From a virus: 53,670 nucleotides of DNA. Each line of letters begins with the position of its first letter. The first letter of the stretch is position 1. The DNA lies in the IMG/VR virus record IMGVR_UViG_3300048918_000117, positions 1 to 53,670 of that record; one strand, 5' to 3'. Below the pieces are notes generated by a model. The model was not told where the DNA came from. It was given only the letters and a program-made list of their open reading frames with translations, and did no database searches. Below, piece by piece: positions 1 through 10,200 of this stretch. The position numbers and the translations under genes were made by a program.

Positions 1-91
1 TGTCCTCCATCCAGAGGGCCAGCTGGAAAGACTTACGAGCCTGCAGACGCAGGATGGTCTGCTCCTCGGGGCTGTTACCGAGATAAGTCAT
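1..91 (-). CDS. 5' fragment of the receptor-binding-type protein (duplicate of 52755..53618 start)
   Basis: These bases encode the first 30 residues of the 287-residue protein annotated at 52755-53618, beginning MTYLGNSPEEQ. The reading frame is cut only by the window edge. It is not a separate gene: it is the same gene seen twice because the window overlaps itself. The start is preceded by a GAAAGGAAAG ribosome-binding region at about 93-104. Confidence 0.9.
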   Translation of the reverse strand, partial: MTYLGNSPEEQTILRLQARKSFQLALWMED

Positions 92-143
92 GAGTCTTTC
101 CTTTCATGGGAGTGGCGACGGCGAGGAAGGATCGCCGTCGCCA
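1..143. repeat. terminal overlap, left copy
   Basis: The first 143 bases are repeated at 53528-53670. The copies are identical except at three positions (127, 137 and 140 here), all in the last 17 bases of the right copy. The repeat contains the 5' end of a gene complete at the other end, so it reads as the overlap of a circular assembly. A true short direct terminal repeat cannot be excluded from sequence alone. Confidence 0.9.
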
Positions 144-146
144 CTC
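110..146 (-). terminator. 15-bp perfect hairpin between two virion genes
   Basis: Bases 110-124 pair perfectly with 132-146 around a 7-base loop. It lies downstream of the 85-residue ORF and just upstream of the next gene's ribosome-binding site. There is no T-run on the minus strand, so it would be an actinobacterial-style terminator without a T-tail or an RNA-processing hairpin. The right end of the contig stops inside the 3' arm of this hairpin. Confidence 0.6.
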
Positions 147-166
147 GCATTTGTCCTGCCGGAGCT

Positions 167-424
167 TTACCGAGGCGGGAACGGGGGACGCTGTCCGCCC
201 TCCTTGGGGGCGTCACCGTCCACTCCGGGCTTGTCGCCTTCGGCTGCGGCTTCCTTGGGGCTTTCGCTTCGCTCCTCGGCGGGCGAACCCTCCGGAGGCT
301 TGCCGCCGCCCTGGTGTTCTCCGTTCTGGCCGCCGCCCGTGGCCTTGTGGAGAACGTCGAGACCTGCACCCGACAGGTCGTTGAGCTGCTGAAGGATCTC
401 CTTCAGCGCAGAGATGGGGTCCAT
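167..424 (-). CDS. small acidic, proline/glycine-rich virion-block protein (85 aa)
   Basis: I do not recognise this protein. It begins MDPISALKEILQQLNDL, a short amphipathic helix. The rest (residues 30-85) is low complexity, rich in G, P, E and K, and probably disordered. It follows the capsid gene directly, with a purine-rich GAAAGGAC site before the ATG, and is bracketed by two strong hairpins (454-482 upstream, 110-146 downstream). A minor capsid or decoration role is possible from position only. Coding is supported by the ribosome-binding site, the gap it fills and its orientation. Confidence 0.6.
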   Translation of the reverse strand: MDPISALKEILQQLNDLSGAGLDVLHKATGGGQNGEHQGGGKPPEGSPAEERSESPKEAAAEGDKPGVDGDAPKEGGQRPPFPPR

Positions 425-453
425 CTGGTCCGTCCTTTCTAAGACGAGGGTTC

Positions 454-482
454 ATGGGTGGGGGCGCGTGGCCCCCACCCAT
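454..482 (-). terminator. hairpin after the capsid gene
   Basis: Bases 454-465 pair with 471-482 (ATGGGTGGGGGC against its complement) around a 5-base loop, seven bases beyond the stop of the capsid gene on the minus strand. It is a strong GC hairpin without a long T-run, probably a terminator or attenuator that sets capsid mRNA level relative to the genes downstream. Confidence 0.65.
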
Positions 483-488
483 TATGCC

Positions 489-2156
489 TTAGAGCAGGCG
501 ACGCCAGGTCGCGGTGCCATCGACGACGGTCTCGCCGATGTCCTTGCCGACGGTCCCCGGCTCGGCAGCCGCCGTGGTGCCCGCAACGGTGGCCTCCCAC
601 AGGGTGCCGGTCGCGAAGCGACGCTTGTCGCCGAGCACGACAGCCGTGGAGTTGGCACGGGCAGTCGAGTTGTCGACGACGGACTCGATGAGACCCGCGA
701 TCTCCTGGCGGTCGAGCGGGTTGTCGCCCGGCAGGACCGGGTGACGGTGAGCGACGTCGCCCGCCTCCTGCACCGGCAGGCCGGTGTTGATCGCGTTGGT
801 GTCCGTGTACGGCGCGGAGAACCACTCGGGGCGGCTCTTGTTGACGTCGGGACCGGAGGCCGGGTAGACCGAGGGCGAGGTACCCAGCTGGGCACGAGCG
901 GTGGCGAGAGCCGCAGCCACGCGAACGAACGAGTCGTTCACCGGCGTGTAGTTCACGTCCGTGGTGCCGTTGCCGTCGAGGTCGGCGGGCAGGAACAGGG
1001 GCACGATGCCCTCCGACTTCTGGTCGATGACCCAGGCGTCGTAGGAGAAGTCCTGCACGTACTCGGTTCCTTCGAACCGCGTGCCGCCGTCCTCCTGGCG
1101 CTTGTTCGCGAAGTACTCGTAGGTCTGCGCGGACGACTTGTAGGCCGCCAGAGCCGTGACCTGCTTGAGCGTGCGCGAGGCAGCGGTGCCGACACCGGTC
1201 AGCGTCGGGGACGGGTCCACGACGTTGTTCGAGTCGACGAACACCTTGGGCATGAACTCCGGGTGGATCTTGACGAAGTTCCAGCCGCGCAGCGAGCCGA
1301 AAAAGGCCGGACCCTGAACGCCGGACGTGTCCGCGTTCTTGTAGGTGTCGAAGCCCGCGTCGACGTACGTGCCCGCCTTGATCAGCTGGTCGCGGAAGCT
1401 GAGCTCCAGCGCCGACGTGATCAGCATGAACCGCTCGCTGTTGGGGATGTTCGAGTCGAACCAGTTCTCCGAGAAGAGCGTGGTCAGAGCGTCGAGCGTC
1501 TTGAGCGGGTCGGCCGCATCGAGGGTCATGCCCTTGATGGTGGCGAACGACGGCTGGATCTCGTTGTCCGAGCCCTCGCCCGGCTGCGCGATCCACTTGT
1601 AGTCCGCCTGGTTGCCGGTGCACGAGACCTCGGCAGCCGAGATGCCCGTGGTGGACTCGATCTGCGAGGTGTACGTGTCCGCCGACGTGCGGGCCACGAG
1701 CTTGCCGGTCATGCGACCGAGGATGATCGCGAGCAGGAGGTACTTGTCGTGGTCGCGGAGCACCGTGGTGCTCATCTTCCGCGCCAGGTACTCCTGCGGC
1801 AGGTTCTTGATCGGGGAGTACCGCTCCTGCTCGTCGAACACCGTGTAGCCGAAGCTGCGGTGGCGCGACATCGAGTAGTAGCGCCACTCGATGGGCGGCA
1901 CGCCGTTCTTCCACTTCGCGGTGAACTCGCTACCTTCGTAGTGGCTCACCCCGATGCGGCTGATCTCGGCGTCGACGATGTAGTCGTCCACGCGGATGTC
2001 CGGGACGGCGATGACGCGGGAGTTCATGAACTGACCCGCCTCGATCTCGTTGCCCGAGAACATGCCGCTGATGGGCGACGCGATCTTCATGTACTTGTGG
2101 AGGACGAGCTGATACTGTGTCAGGCTGTCCTTCTGAACGGGGGCTTGGGTTCCCAT
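489..2156 (-). CDS. probable major capsid protein (555 aa)
   Basis: It directly follows the portal gene and is flanked by its own ribosome-binding site (AAGAAAGGAAT) and a strong downstream hairpin, the usual context of a major capsid gene. The N-terminal 170 residues (KYMKIASPISGMFSGNEIEAGQ, the DDYIVDAEISRIGVS stretch, and a helix-rich MSTTVLRDHDKYLLLAIILGR region) are compatible with an HK97-type capsid, but I see no diagnostic motif. The C-terminal 60 residues (LWEATVAGTTAAAEPG, then TATWRRLL) resemble the small beta-rich W...G...W modules appended to phage structural proteins, so this may be a capsid with a surface-exposed decoration domain. Function is inferred from synteny, size and this fold-like pattern. 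Confidence 0.65.
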   Translation of the reverse strand: MGTQAPVQKDSLTQYQLVLHKYMKIASPISGMFSGNEIEAGQFMNSRVIAVPDIRVDDYIVDAEISRIGVSHYEGSEFTAKWKNGVPPIEWRYYSMSRHRSFGYTVFDEQERYSPIKNLPQEYLARKMSTTVLRDHDKYLLLAIILGRMTGKLVARTSADTYTSQIESTTGISAAEVSCTGNQADYKWIAQPGEGSDNEIQPSFATIKGMTLDAADPLKTLDALTTLFSENWFDSNIPNSERFMLITSALELSFRDQLIKAGTYVDAGFDTYKNADTSGVQGPAFFGSLRGWNFVKIHPEFMPKVFVDSNNVVDPSPTLTGVGTAASRTLKQVTALAAYKSSAQTYEYFANKRQEDGGTRFEGTEYVQDFSYDAWVIDQKSEGIVPLFLPADLDGNGTTDVNYTPVNDSFVRVAAALATARAQLGTSPSVYPASGPDVNKSRPEWFSAPYTDTNAINTGLPVQEAGDVAHRHPVLPGDNPLDRQEIAGLIESVVDNSTARANSTAVVLGDKRRFATGTLWEATVAGTTAAAEPGTVGKDIGETVVDGTATWRRLL

Positions 2157-2205
2157 CCGAGGATTCCTTTCTTATCGAAGGTGGACACAGGCGCGTCCTT
2201 GGATA

Positions 2206-4290
2206 CTAGTATGCCTGAGCCGGGACCGGCGCGGGCGCGGGCGCTGCGGGTGCCTGTTGCCCCGCTGCGGATGGATCCGGATAGCCCCCCACCCCCGCGT
2301 CCCCAGGCCCTGCGGGGCCGGGAGGCGGCGGCGTGGGGCCGGTCTGGCCCAAAAGTGCGGCGACGCCCTGAGACAGGATGGAGATCTGCTTCTGCATGTT
2401 CTCCAGCACGTCGACGTTGACGTCGGCGTCGGCCACGTAGTTGGAGTGGGTGCCACCGATGGCCTGCTCCAGCAGGTCCATGCGGCCGGACAGGGACTGC
2501 TGCTCCTCGGTGTTGCCGTCGAAGATGTCCTTGAGCTCGTGGCTGTGGGCAGAGCCGGACAGTTCAATCGTCTTCTTGACGATGTACTGCATGGCCGCGC
2601 TCGCCTGCTTGAGCGACTGCTGGTCTCCGGCCTGCGCCATAGCGGGCAGCGCCTGCGACAGCGGGACGAAGATCTCCTTGAGGATGCGCAGCTGCTTCTC
2701 GTCCTCGAGCTCGGTCAGAGAGCCTGGAACGCACTGCACGTAGTACAGCGTGGCCATGTCCGCGAAGTCGATCTGCAGCTGGCCGTCCTTGAGGCCGGTG
2801 CCGTCTGCAGGCGTCGTCTTGCTCTTGCCGGTCTCGGGGTCAACGAGTTCCTGCGCCTCGTGCAGGAACGCTTCGGGCGGCATACCGTCGTCGATCAGAG
2901 CCTTGCGGGTGTCTGCCGACGGCGTGATGACCTTGGTGCCCTTGAGCTCCTGGAAGTAGATCGTCAGCGCGTACGAGCAGTACTTGCTGAAGAACATTTC
3001 CATCGACTTCTGGTAGTTGTTGGTCGTGATGTCGACCATCGCCTGCTGGGCCTCGACGCCCTGTGGGGTCTGTGACATCATGCCGCCAGTGTTCTGAGCA
3101 GCCATCTGCTGGTCAGCAGCACCGAGCATGGAGACCATCGCGGCGCTGTTCTGATTGCTGATCTGACCGAACATCATGAGGCTCTGGCTGTCGACCGTGA
3201 ACGCCTCGACCTTGGCGTTGGGGTTCGCGATCGGCGTGTACTTGCCGGGGCTGAGGTTCGGCAGGGCGTTGATCGCACCGTACCCGAGGATTGGCGGGTT
3301 GATGTTCCGGTAGAACATCTTCATGGAGCCGTTCATGTACAGGTCCTGGAACTCCTGCCGACCGAAGGTCAGCGAGAGCAGGGACTTGCCCAGGGGCTGG
3401 AGGTCGTCCTTCTCGGCCACGTAGAAGTGGACCGGGTGTTCCTTCAGCGGGTGCTTGTTCTGCTCGATGCGGAGCAGGAACTTCTGGTTCGCATCGAACG
3501 TGAGGAACGGGTCACCGTAGCTGTTGTACCAGGTGATGATCTCGTAGGCCTCGGGGTTCGAGTGCTGCTTCTTCGACTCGTGGTCCACGTACTCGCGACG
3601 CATGGGGCGAGTCTTGGCCAGAGCCTTGAGTGCAGAGATGTCCCAGCCCTGCACCTGGTCGCGGATCAGGGCGTGGATCTGACCACGAGTCAGGTAGCGA
3701 CGGATGAAGACTTCCTTCGCCCGTCGCACATCCTTGGCTCCCGGCTCCGGGAAGACATCCTTGTAGTGGATGGTGTCGTACTGGATGAACCAGGACTTGT
3801 CCGCCGCCTGCTGCAGCACGGGGATGACACAGTCGAACCCGAGCGTGAAGCTGCGACGGGCGGTCGTGACGAGGTTCTGCTGCATGTTGTTGCTGTACTC
3901 GTCGTCCCCGATGATCTTGGTCTTGAGGATGTGACGAGCCAGAACGCCTGGGATGCTGTCATCGTCGAACTGGTTCGCGATGAACACGTTTGGCGTGTGC
4001 TGGACGACGTTGCGAGCGATGCGACGCACGAAGCCAGCGGACTCACCGGACGAGATGTTGGGGAGGTCGGGCTTCTCCGACACGACCTCGGCAGCCGCCT
4101 GCTTCTCGAACTTGTAGTAGTTCGCAGTGCGGATGTCCATCTCCATCTTGTAGTCCCGCCAGAGCTTCTGCTTGCGCACAGCACAAGGAGCGAACCCGCG
4201 AGGGTACAGGGCACCATCCTGATCATAAGTGACGGGGCCTGCGTACCAGTCAGCGAACTCGGTGACGGCTTCGAACTCTGTCTTGCTCAT
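2206..4290 (-). CDS. portal protein (694 aa)
   Basis: The length and position between the giant virion gene and the capsid gene fit a podovirus-type portal, the dodecameric ring through which DNA is packaged and ejected. Supporting regions are the tryptophan- and tyrosine-rich N-terminal segment (LWRDYKMEMDIRTANYY), a long central beta-rich region (residues about 180-330), and a helical stretch (QAMVDITTNNYQKSMEMFF, about residue 410-430) typical of portal stem helices. The C-terminal 60 residues are Pro/Ala/Gly-rich. Its ATG overlaps the stop of the giant gene (ATGA), so translation is coupled. Confidence 0.8.
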   Translation of the reverse strand: MSKTEFEAVTEFADWYAGPVTYDQDGALYPRGFAPCAVRKQKLWRDYKMEMDIRTANYYKFEKQAAAEVVSEKPDLPNISSGESAGFVRRIARNVVQHTPNVFIANQFDDDSIPGVLARHILKTKIIGDDEYSNNMQQNLVTTARRSFTLGFDCVIPVLQQAADKSWFIQYDTIHYKDVFPEPGAKDVRRAKEVFIRRYLTRGQIHALIRDQVQGWDISALKALAKTRPMRREYVDHESKKQHSNPEAYEIITWYNSYGDPFLTFDANQKFLLRIEQNKHPLKEHPVHFYVAEKDDLQPLGKSLLSLTFGRQEFQDLYMNGSMKMFYRNINPPILGYGAINALPNLSPGKYTPIANPNAKVEAFTVDSQSLMMFGQISNQNSAAMVSMLGAADQQMAAQNTGGMMSQTPQGVEAQQAMVDITTNNYQKSMEMFFSKYCSYALTIYFQELKGTKVITPSADTRKALIDDGMPPEAFLHEAQELVDPETGKSKTTPADGTGLKDGQLQIDFADMATLYYVQCVPGSLTELEDEKQLRILKEIFVPLSQALPAMAQAGDQQSLKQASAAMQYIVKKTIELSGSAHSHELKDIFDGNTEEQQSLSGRMDLLEQAIGGTHSNYVADADVNVDVLENMQKQISILSQGVAALLGQTGPTPPPPGPAGPGDAGVGGYPDPSAAGQQAPAAPAPAPVPAQAY

Positions 4291-7200
4291 TGCTGGTTGT
4301 TCAGCCTTCCTCGATCGCTGGAGAACCGCTCGCGACGGATGTCGGCGCGACGGGGGATTACGTTGTTGATGAAGATGTTCGGCATGTTGTCGGCGAACGG
4401 GACGTTCATACCGTTGAGGAACGGCATGAGCGACTCATTACCGTAGCGCGAGCCACCGCCACCGCCGCCACCAGGACCGAAGGCGTAGCCTCCACGCTTC
4501 GCGTAGGACGCGTAGTCCGCGGCCTGCAGGTCCTTGAGCTGGTCGGTGATAGCGGTCTGCGCGGCCTTGATCGCGTCCACGATGTCGGCGTCGTTCGGGA
4601 TGTCCCAGTTGCTGCCGATCTTCTGGAGCGCGCGACGACCGATGTTCTGCTGGGTGATCGGGTCGGTGGCGTTCAGGTTGCCGTCCTGGTTGAGACCGAA
4701 GGTCTGGGACTCGACTGCCTGAGTACCCTGGTACGGGTCGAGGCCGACCCACTGGTACAGGCTGCCGCGCTGGAGACCGGTCGCCCACGCCTTGCCGTCG
4801 GGACCGGTGGCGAACGTGGTGTTCAGCTGACGGTACCGAGTGGTCTGAGCGTAGGGCAGGCCGTTGTCACCGGCGAACTCACCCTGGTTCCAGACTACGT
4901 CGTTCAGGGGCGTAACGTACGGGTTGCTCTTGTCACCGTACCAGATCTTCGAGACACGGGCCTTGGCCTCTTCGTCGGTCAGACCAAGGGTCTCGCGACC
5001 CTCGATGTAGATCCGCTTCTGGAGGTCGACCATGATCGCCTGGCGAGTCGGGACGTCGATGTAGACGCCGTCGAGAGCAGGGTCGGTCGCCTTGACCGAG
5101 CCCATACCGAGCGACTGCAGGATGCGGTCTGCACCGTCACGAGTCAGGACCTCACGGTTGTTGTTCGGGTCCCAGACACTCAGGATGAGCGGCTCAGCCT
5201 GGTCGAAGCCCAGAGCCTTCTTGTACTGGACGACCTCGGACGGAACCATGTCCTGCCGCCAGTACGAGTTGATCGTGCCGGAGGTCGAGAACGCGATGTT
5301 GAGCATGGTCGCGAGGGTCGGACGCTCGGAGATAGCGGCGCGCAGCGCGCCTTCCTCTGGCGTGCGGTAGACCTTGCCCTCGTAGACGGTGCCGTCCGCG
5401 TTGGTCTTGTACTGGTATGCTTCGCTGGACTGCGGCACGCCGAGCTTGTCAGTAACGATGTTGCCCGACTCGTCGACCGCTCCGTACACCCACGGGTTAC
5501 GGTTATACTCGTCGGTGTTGACGTAGAGCGACGTGATGAAGTTGTTCTCGAGAGTCACCTTCTCCATCAGGAGCGCACCGGTCAGGAGCGGGTTGAGCGC
5601 GTCTGCGTACTCGCCCGGCGTCGCGGCCTTGTCGGCACCCTGTGCTGCGGCCTGGGCCAGAGCGGTGACGGTGTTGGCCGTGTCCTGCACGGAGAGGATC
5701 GACGAGAACGGCAGGGAGCCGACGGCGTCCTTGAAGCCTTCGAGCAGGTACGCGACGTTACCGGTGTCGAAGAAGTCGGCCATGCCCATTGCAGGGCTGA
5801 GGAACAGCTTAAGCGTCCAGTGAAGCTGGGCGGGGCTGCGCTCCGGCTGACCCTCGGCGTTCGGAGCCTGGAACAGCTCACCCAGCAAAGGGATGTTGTC
5901 CAGGTAGATCGCGTTGTAGTTACGGAAGTCGTTGGCGAGATCTTCCGGGTCGTACCACGCGCCGAGGCCCTGGTTCAGGTTGCGCTTGCGACGCTTGCGC
6001 TCTTCCTCGTCCTCGCCAGTTAGGCCGAGCGAACCGAAGATGAGACCCAGCATGAACAGGTGCATCTGGGTAACGCTGCCTCGGAGCATGGCCTCTGCGA
6101 GAGCGGTCTGGCCCATAACCTGCTCTTGCAGGTCGATAGCGTTCTCCAGGCCATTGTTGCGAGCGATGCCGTTGAAGACTCGGTTACCGAAAGTCTTACC
6201 ACCACGGCTGCCCTGGAGCAGAGTAGCTGCGATAGCGTTGAGACCCTGAGTACCGGTCGTGACCATGCCGGTGGTCCAGAAGAAGTTCTGGAAGACCGAC
6301 AGGCCCTTGAGGATGTTGCCCGACCAGTTGATCAGGGGGTTCGCCGAGTTGCGCGCGGCACCGAGCAGACCGTCCGTGATGGCTGCAGGGACCGTACGGT
6401 CGAAGCCCTTCTGGCGCTGGATCGCTCGCGACCCGACGTCGTGCAGGTCGGGTGCCTGCTCCTTGAGCATGCCACGGTTGTTACGCAGCATGAGCAGGAG
6501 TTCGCGCGGCGTGGTCGGGTGGTTCGTCGCGTGCATGTGACGGAGGATCGTGTCGATGTACATAGCGGCCTTGCCCCTCATGTACATACGGGACGTCGGG
6601 TCCTGCATGCGACCGAGGACGTCGAGCACCTTGTCGAGAGCCTCTTCGGGCTTGCCAGCGGAGGGGTCGATGACCTTGTGCTTCGACTCCGCGTTGATCT
6701 GGGTGCGCCACTCCTGTGAACCGGCGAGAGCCTCGATGACGTCTTGACGGAGCTTGAGGTCCTCCTGCGAGACGAACGGGGTCACGCCCGGAAGCAGGGC
6801 CTGGCCGTAGGTGCTCTGCAGGAACGACGGCCAGAGCTCGGTCAGAGCATTGTGCGTGCGGGCCGCGATCTGCTGCTGCCAGACGGTGGAACCGGTCAGC
6901 AGTCGCAGAGTCTTCTCCTGCGCACCGTTGCGGATTGCCTCAGCGCCACCCCAGATGATGATCTCAGGGTTAGCCATACCGACAGCAGCAACCCAGCGGT
7001 GCCAGACGCGGAAGGCGCGGTTGGAGAACGTGATCGCCGCACCCATCTTGCGGCCCTCGTTCACCTGCTGGCTGATGGTCTGCTTCGCCTTGGATTCCTT
7101 CTTGATACGGCGCTTGTCGAGGTAAGTCATCTTCTTACCGACACCGATGTAGGCGGGATACTCGCCGTCCTTGAGACCGGTGTTCCACGAGCCGCCGTAG

Positions 7201-10200
7201 TAGTACATACCGGACTGGCGACCGTTGCCGTCAGTCGGGTTGATCTCCAGCTGCTCCTGCGTGAGCGGGTCGAGTGTCGTGTACAGGCCACCGTCGCGAG
7301 GATCGATGAACCGGTCACGCACGGCGGGGTCGAGCGACACGATGTCCATGTCGAAGTAGTCTTCCCACGCGTGGACGAAGCCGTCCAGGGCGGGCAGGAA
7401 CTCCTGGTACGACAGCTGCGTGCCGTTCAGGATGATGTCACCCATGACGTGGTTGAAGGCTTCCTCCATGTTGGTGACGCCCTCTGGCAGCTTACCACCG
7501 TGTGCAAGGAGTTCCTGAACCATCTCCGGGTCAGGAATGAACAGGACTCCGCCCTCGGTCGGCCACTCCCCTGCCTCGATACGAGACAGGATCTGGTCGG
7601 CCTCGAACTCTGCGTCGGCCTGGAAGACCTCACCAGAGCGAGCGCCGGTCTCGTCCTTCTCGGACAGAGCAGCGAGGCGCTGGCGGACGAGCTGGTCGAC
7701 GAGGTAGCGGTAGTCACCGACAGGGGACAGGCCCCAGGCGTTGACGATGCGCTCGACGGTGTCGTTGTACAGCGTCGGGTCGGACCAGTTGCGCTGGTCC
7801 AGACGAGGCTGCGAGGCACGGTACCAACGAGTGGCCTTGGCACGAGCGATCTGCTCGCGCGGGGAGCGCAGACGGGTCTGCAGCTGGCGGTCGCGCGACC
7901 AGGCAGGCTTGGTGTCGAAGGTAGCTGCGACGCCCTCTGCCGTGTCGAGCGAGCCGACCATCGCTGCCTGACGGATCTGCTCCAGTCGCTTAGACGGAAC
8001 GTTGTAGCCCGTCTTGAGCATGGCGCTGTGAGTACCGAACGACGCCACCTGGAACGAGGAACGGTCGTCCGCGTTGGTGAGCTCGTGGTGCTCGACCAGC
8101 GCGGTGTAGTCCGAGCCGGTGGGCGACATGTGCGCCCACTGGTACATCTCCAGGTGCTCCTGACGCTTGCCGTTCTTCTGGGCGACGCGCTTGACTTCCC
8201 AGCTGGGCTGGAGTTCGTAGCCGTCCAGCAGCTCACCGGTCGCCTCGTCGTAGGTGTTCGACGTGTCGCGCAGGCGAGCGTTGATGTCGCGCTGGATCCA
8301 AGTCCGCAGGACATCGTAGCTGAACGCCTGCGACAGCGCCGGGCTGGGACGGAACGAGAAGCCGTTGCCGACGCCGATGTTGCTGATACCGGGAACGTTG
8401 ATCAGGTCCTCGATGCGGGTGCCCGGGTGCTTGAGCATCGCGGTCACCGCTTCGAGGTAGACCTTGCTGGCGGTCACCTGAGCGAGCGACTCAGCCGTGA
8501 AGCCGGTCTTGTAGCCGACCGGATAGCTGATCTGCATCTCCTGCTCACGAGCAAGAGCAGGGGTCAGGTACGCGTTCTTTTCGATGCCGTGAACGACCGC
8601 GTCAGCGAGCTCTGCACCGACGTAGATCGGGTCGTTCGCGCCCTCCTGCTGGATGGCACGGAGCGAGCGGATGACCGACTCGCGAACCTCCTGCTTCTGC
8701 ACGTCAGTCAAAGTCTCGTACTGGCTGGCGTCGGTGATACGACCACCCGTGTAGGTTGCAGTCGTTCCCTCTGCCAGCAGCGGGATGAAGTTGAAGCCCC
8801 AGAACGCAATGGCGTTGCCAGGGGCGTTCTGGACCTTGTCGAGCATACCCTTCTTGGCGGCGTCGCGGTAGCTGAGGTACATGGCGATGTGACGCTGACC
8901 GAGGACCGGCTTGCTGCTGACACCGAGCGGGGTCTCGGTGACCTCGACAGCGCGAGCCTTGTAGCCCGTGATGTTGATGAACTTGTTCGCGACGACACCC
9001 ATCGGCTGACGGAACTTGCCGCGCAGGCCGAAGCGCGGGTCTGGCTCCCAGTCCTCGATCGTACCGATCGGGGTGCTGGCGACGCTGGTCGACAGCTGCT
9101 TCTCCTGGTAGACAGCGATGTTCGGGAGGTTGTCTCCACCAGGATTACGCTTGAGCTGGCTGACTGCGTTGACGTCGTCGACCGGCTCGAAGCCAGCGAT
9201 GACAATACGGTAGCGACCGTTGTCGCCCTGCGTCAGGATGATGTCGCCGACGTTGAACGTCCTGTGACTCTTGCGCGGCAGGCCGTTGGCCGTGTCGAGC
9301 GTGTCCACAGCCTTGCGGACGCGTCCGCGCCAGGTGTCCACGAGGAGCTTGAACTCGCGGGAGTTCCTGTTGATCTGGCCGACCTCGAGCTCGGGGTCGG
9401 CAGCCAGCATGGACTGCTCTGCCAGGTACGCGTACCCGGTCATGTTGTCCAGCTGGGACAGGACGGTCTGCGCCTCGTTGCCCCACGCGTGGGTCATCGG
9501 GGTACCGAAGATGGTCGAGCCGGTGGTCGCGATCGCGCTGTTGCGGTACGCGGTACCTCCGATGAGACCGGCACGCTCGTCGTAGTACGCGCCGGACTCG
9601 TCCAGCGTGTACGAACCGTAGGCCATCAGGTGCGAGTCGTCTGCGTCGAGGTTCTCGACGTAGGTCCAGGCGGCGTCACGTGCTCGCTCATTGGCGTAGA
9701 GCGACGCGTTGTCAATCGGCTCCCACGTCGTGCCGTCCTGGCTGTAGTAGCCGAGGCTCTGCAGGATCTTCTTGCCCTCGGCGACCTGGTTCTGGTCGCG
9801 CGAGGCAAGAATGATCGGGTGGTGACGCTTAGCGAGGTCCGACAGGATGCTCTTGGCCCGGTTCTGGAAGTCCTTGCCGTAGATGTCACGGTCAAGACCG
9901 GACAGGTCGACAGCAAAGAAGTCCAGGTCGGGCGCGACGGCCTGCTGGCTGTTCGCGCTCCAGGTGTCCTTGGTCAGAACACCCTTGTCACGACCCTCGG
10001 CAGGGCTGGTGTTGGTGTCATACCACCACAGCACCGCGTTCTCCGAGAGCAGGCGGTCCGTCAGGACCTCGATCTGCTTCTTCGACATGAAGCGCTCGAA
10101 GTCGGGGCTGCCCTCGGTCGGAACCTTCTGGATCTTGGTCAGAGTCGAGGTCAGGAAGCCGAGGTTGAAGGTCGTGGCCTTGAACTCCGACAGCTTCTTG

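Noticed and set aside
414-2420. A 668-codon plus-strand frame opposite the capsid gene, and similar long antisense frames at 4290-6023, 15069-17786 and 41263-43518
   Set aside because: All are antisense shadows of strongly supported minus-strand virion genes with typical codon bias.
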